Part shown: positions 5,932 to 6,840 of the stretch, piece after piece
Layout of the letters: every line of letters begins with the position of its first letter
Numbering within the stretch: position 1 is the stretch's first letter
Assembly (NCBI GenBank): GCA_002428805.1
Contig: DIXX01000086.1
Coordinates: forward strand, 27,594 to 34,433
From: Cetobacterium sp. UBA6069
GTDB lineage: Bacteria > Fusobacteriota > Fusobacteriia > Fusobacteriales > Fusobacteriaceae
Direction of reading: 5' to 3'
DNA length: 6,840 bases
Translations under genes and position numbers: made by a program
The notes under the pieces: model-generated
Told to the model about the DNA's origin: nothing
Seen by the model: only the letters and a program-made list of their open reading frames with translations
Databases searched by the model: none

Positions 5932-6210
5932 ATGGAGATCAAAGTAAAAGCAGTGGCAGGAACTCTTGAATCGAGTGATATGTATGTAATAATCGAGCCA
6001 AATGCTACAGGAATTGAATTAGAAATTGAAAGCGTTGTAATGGGGCAATATGGAGATGATATTAGAAGAGTAATTTTAGAAGCTTTAGAAGAGTTAGGAG
6101 TTACTTCGGCAAAAGTATTAGTAAATGATAAAGGGGCTATTGAGCCAGTAATCAAAAGCAGAATCCAAACAGTTGTTACAAGAGCAGCTCAACAAAAATT
6201 CACTTGGTAG
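5932..6210 (+). CDS. citD: Citrate lyase acyl carrier protein (gamma subunit)
   Basis: This 92-residue carrier protein of citrate lyase holds the prosthetic group 2'-(5''-phosphoribosyl)-3'-dephospho-CoA, first charged with acetyl and then citryl. The start MEIKVKAVAGTLESSD matches the family, and Ser14 in GTLESSD is the attachment site known from Klebsiella. The later NDKGAIEPVIKSRIQ (64-78) corresponds to the conserved DKGAL...R segment. Length is normal for the family. GGAGG at 5920-5924 lies 7 nt before the ATG, 23 nt after oadB, so it is cotranscribed with the decarboxylase. Working enzyme also needs CitE, CitF and the maturation proteins CitC, CitX and CitG; of these only citE is seen here. 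citC, which usually precedes citD in enterobacterial and lactic acid bacterial clusters, is absent from this position. Confidence 0.95.
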   Translation: MEIKVKAVAGTLESSDMYVIIEPNATGIELEIESVVMGQYGDDIRRVILEALEELGVTSAKVLVNDKGAIEPVIKSRIQTVVTRAAQQKFTW

Positions 6211-6222
6211 TAGGAGGAAAAA

Positions 6223-6840
6223 ATGAAATTAAGACGTTCGATGCTTTTTATTCCGGGAAATAATCCAGGAGTAATAAAAGATGTACATATTTATAGACCA
6301 GATTCAATAATGTTTGACCTAGAGGATGCAATTGCTATAACAGAGAAAGACTCAGCTAGATTCCTAGTTTACAACATGTTACAAAAGATGAGACCAATAT
6401 ACAAAAGTTTAAATATTGAGACAGTTGTAAGAATAAATGCATTAGACACTGAATTTGGAGTAGAAGATTTAGAGTTTATTGTAAGAGCTCAACCGGATAT
6501 AATAAGAATCCCTAAAACAGATACACCAAAAGATGTTTTAGATGTTGAAGCACATGTGGAAAGAATCGAAAAAGAAGCGGGAATTCCTGTTGGAACAACA
6601 AAGTTAATGGTTGCAATTGAAAGTCCATTAGGAGCTTTAAATGCTTACCAAATAGCAACTTCTTCAAGCAGATTAGTTGGAATGGCTATCGGTGGAGAGG
6701 ACTATGTTACTAACTTAAAAACTAATAGATCTCCAGAAGGTGTAGAGTTATTTACAGGAAGAGGATTGATCGTAATGGCAGCTAGAGCGGCAGGAATAGA
6801 TGCCTTAGATTCAGTTTATGCAGATGTAAATAATGACGAA
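6223..6840 (+). CDS. citE: Citrate lyase beta subunit, citryl-ACP lyase (3' end outside window)
   Basis: The first 206 residues of CitE are present and the frame is still open at the window edge; the family is about 290-300 residues. The enzyme cleaves citryl-acyl carrier protein to acetyl-carrier and oxaloacetate, the substrate of the decarboxylase encoded upstream. Visible family motifs are RRSMLFIPGNNP (4-15), DSIMFDLEDA (27-36), VVRINALDTEFG (68-79), RIPKTD (95-100), AIESPLGALNAY (131-142), AIGGEDYVTNL (155-165) and the AARAAGIDALDSVYADVN stretch (186-203). Glu133 and Glu159/Asp160 are at the expected magnesium-site positions and Arg70 at the expected substrate-binding position. AGGAGG at 6212-6217 is 5 nt before the ATG, and the gap after citD is 12 nt, indicating coupled expression. 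citF is expected next but is not visible. Confidence 0.95.
   Translation, partial: MKLRRSMLFIPGNNPGVIKDVHIYRPDSIMFDLEDAIAITEKDSARFLVYNMLQKMRPIYKSLNIETVVRINALDTEFGVEDLEFIVRAQPDIIRIPKTDTPKDVLDVEAHVERIEKEAGIPVGTTKLMVAIESPLGALNAYQIATSSSRLVGMAIGGEDYVTNLKTNRSPEGVELFTGRGLIVMAARAAGIDALDSVYADVNNDE

Overview
The window is about 30% G+C, strongly AT-rich, with AGA-dominated arginine codons and purine-rich AGGAGG-type ribosome binding sites. Taken together, a TonB-family protein (implying an outer membrane), sigma-54, a Na+-pumping oxaloacetate decarboxylase with a free-standing biotin carrier, and citrate lyase genes suggest an anaerobic fermenter of the Fusobacteriota type (Cetobacterium, Fusobacterium or Ilyobacter-like). 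The species assignment is inference; the gene identities are much firmer. All genes read on the + strand.

Layout. (1) 1-431: 3' end of a TonB C-terminal-domain gene, closed by a clear intrinsic terminator at 451-480. (2) 498-1703: a compact, somewhat diverged sigma-54 factor (RpoN), starting only 17 nt after that terminator. (3) 1704-1827: intergenic region with candidate promoters, then 1828-2481: a GntR/FCD-family regulator closed by a strong terminator at 2481-2509. (4) 2510-2659: the control region of the next operon, with a near-consensus sigma-70 promoter (TTGACA, 16 nt, TATACT) and two TTGTATAC elements that look like regulator sites overlapping the -10 and the early transcribed region. 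(5) 2660 to the window end: one tightly packed operon, oadA - oadG-like - biotin carrier - oadB - citD - citE (citE runs off the edge).

How the genes work together. CitD is the acyl carrier and CitE the lyase subunit of citrate lyase, which splits citrate into acetate and oxaloacetate. The four upstream genes encode a membrane decarboxylase that turns oxaloacetate into pyruvate and CO2 while exporting Na+. The operon is therefore an energy-conserving citrate fermentation module. The missing parts (citF, the ligase citC, prosthetic group genes citX/citG, a citrate carrier) are presumably outside the window. The GntR-type protein, with matching-looking operators directly in the next promoter, is the obvious candidate for the local regulator, but that link is inferred. 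I saw no insertion sequence, CRISPR array, tRNA or rRNA. I do not think the window holds a wholly new system. The points most worth attention are the modular decarboxylase layout, the twin operator, and the start-site and terminator details listed under findings.
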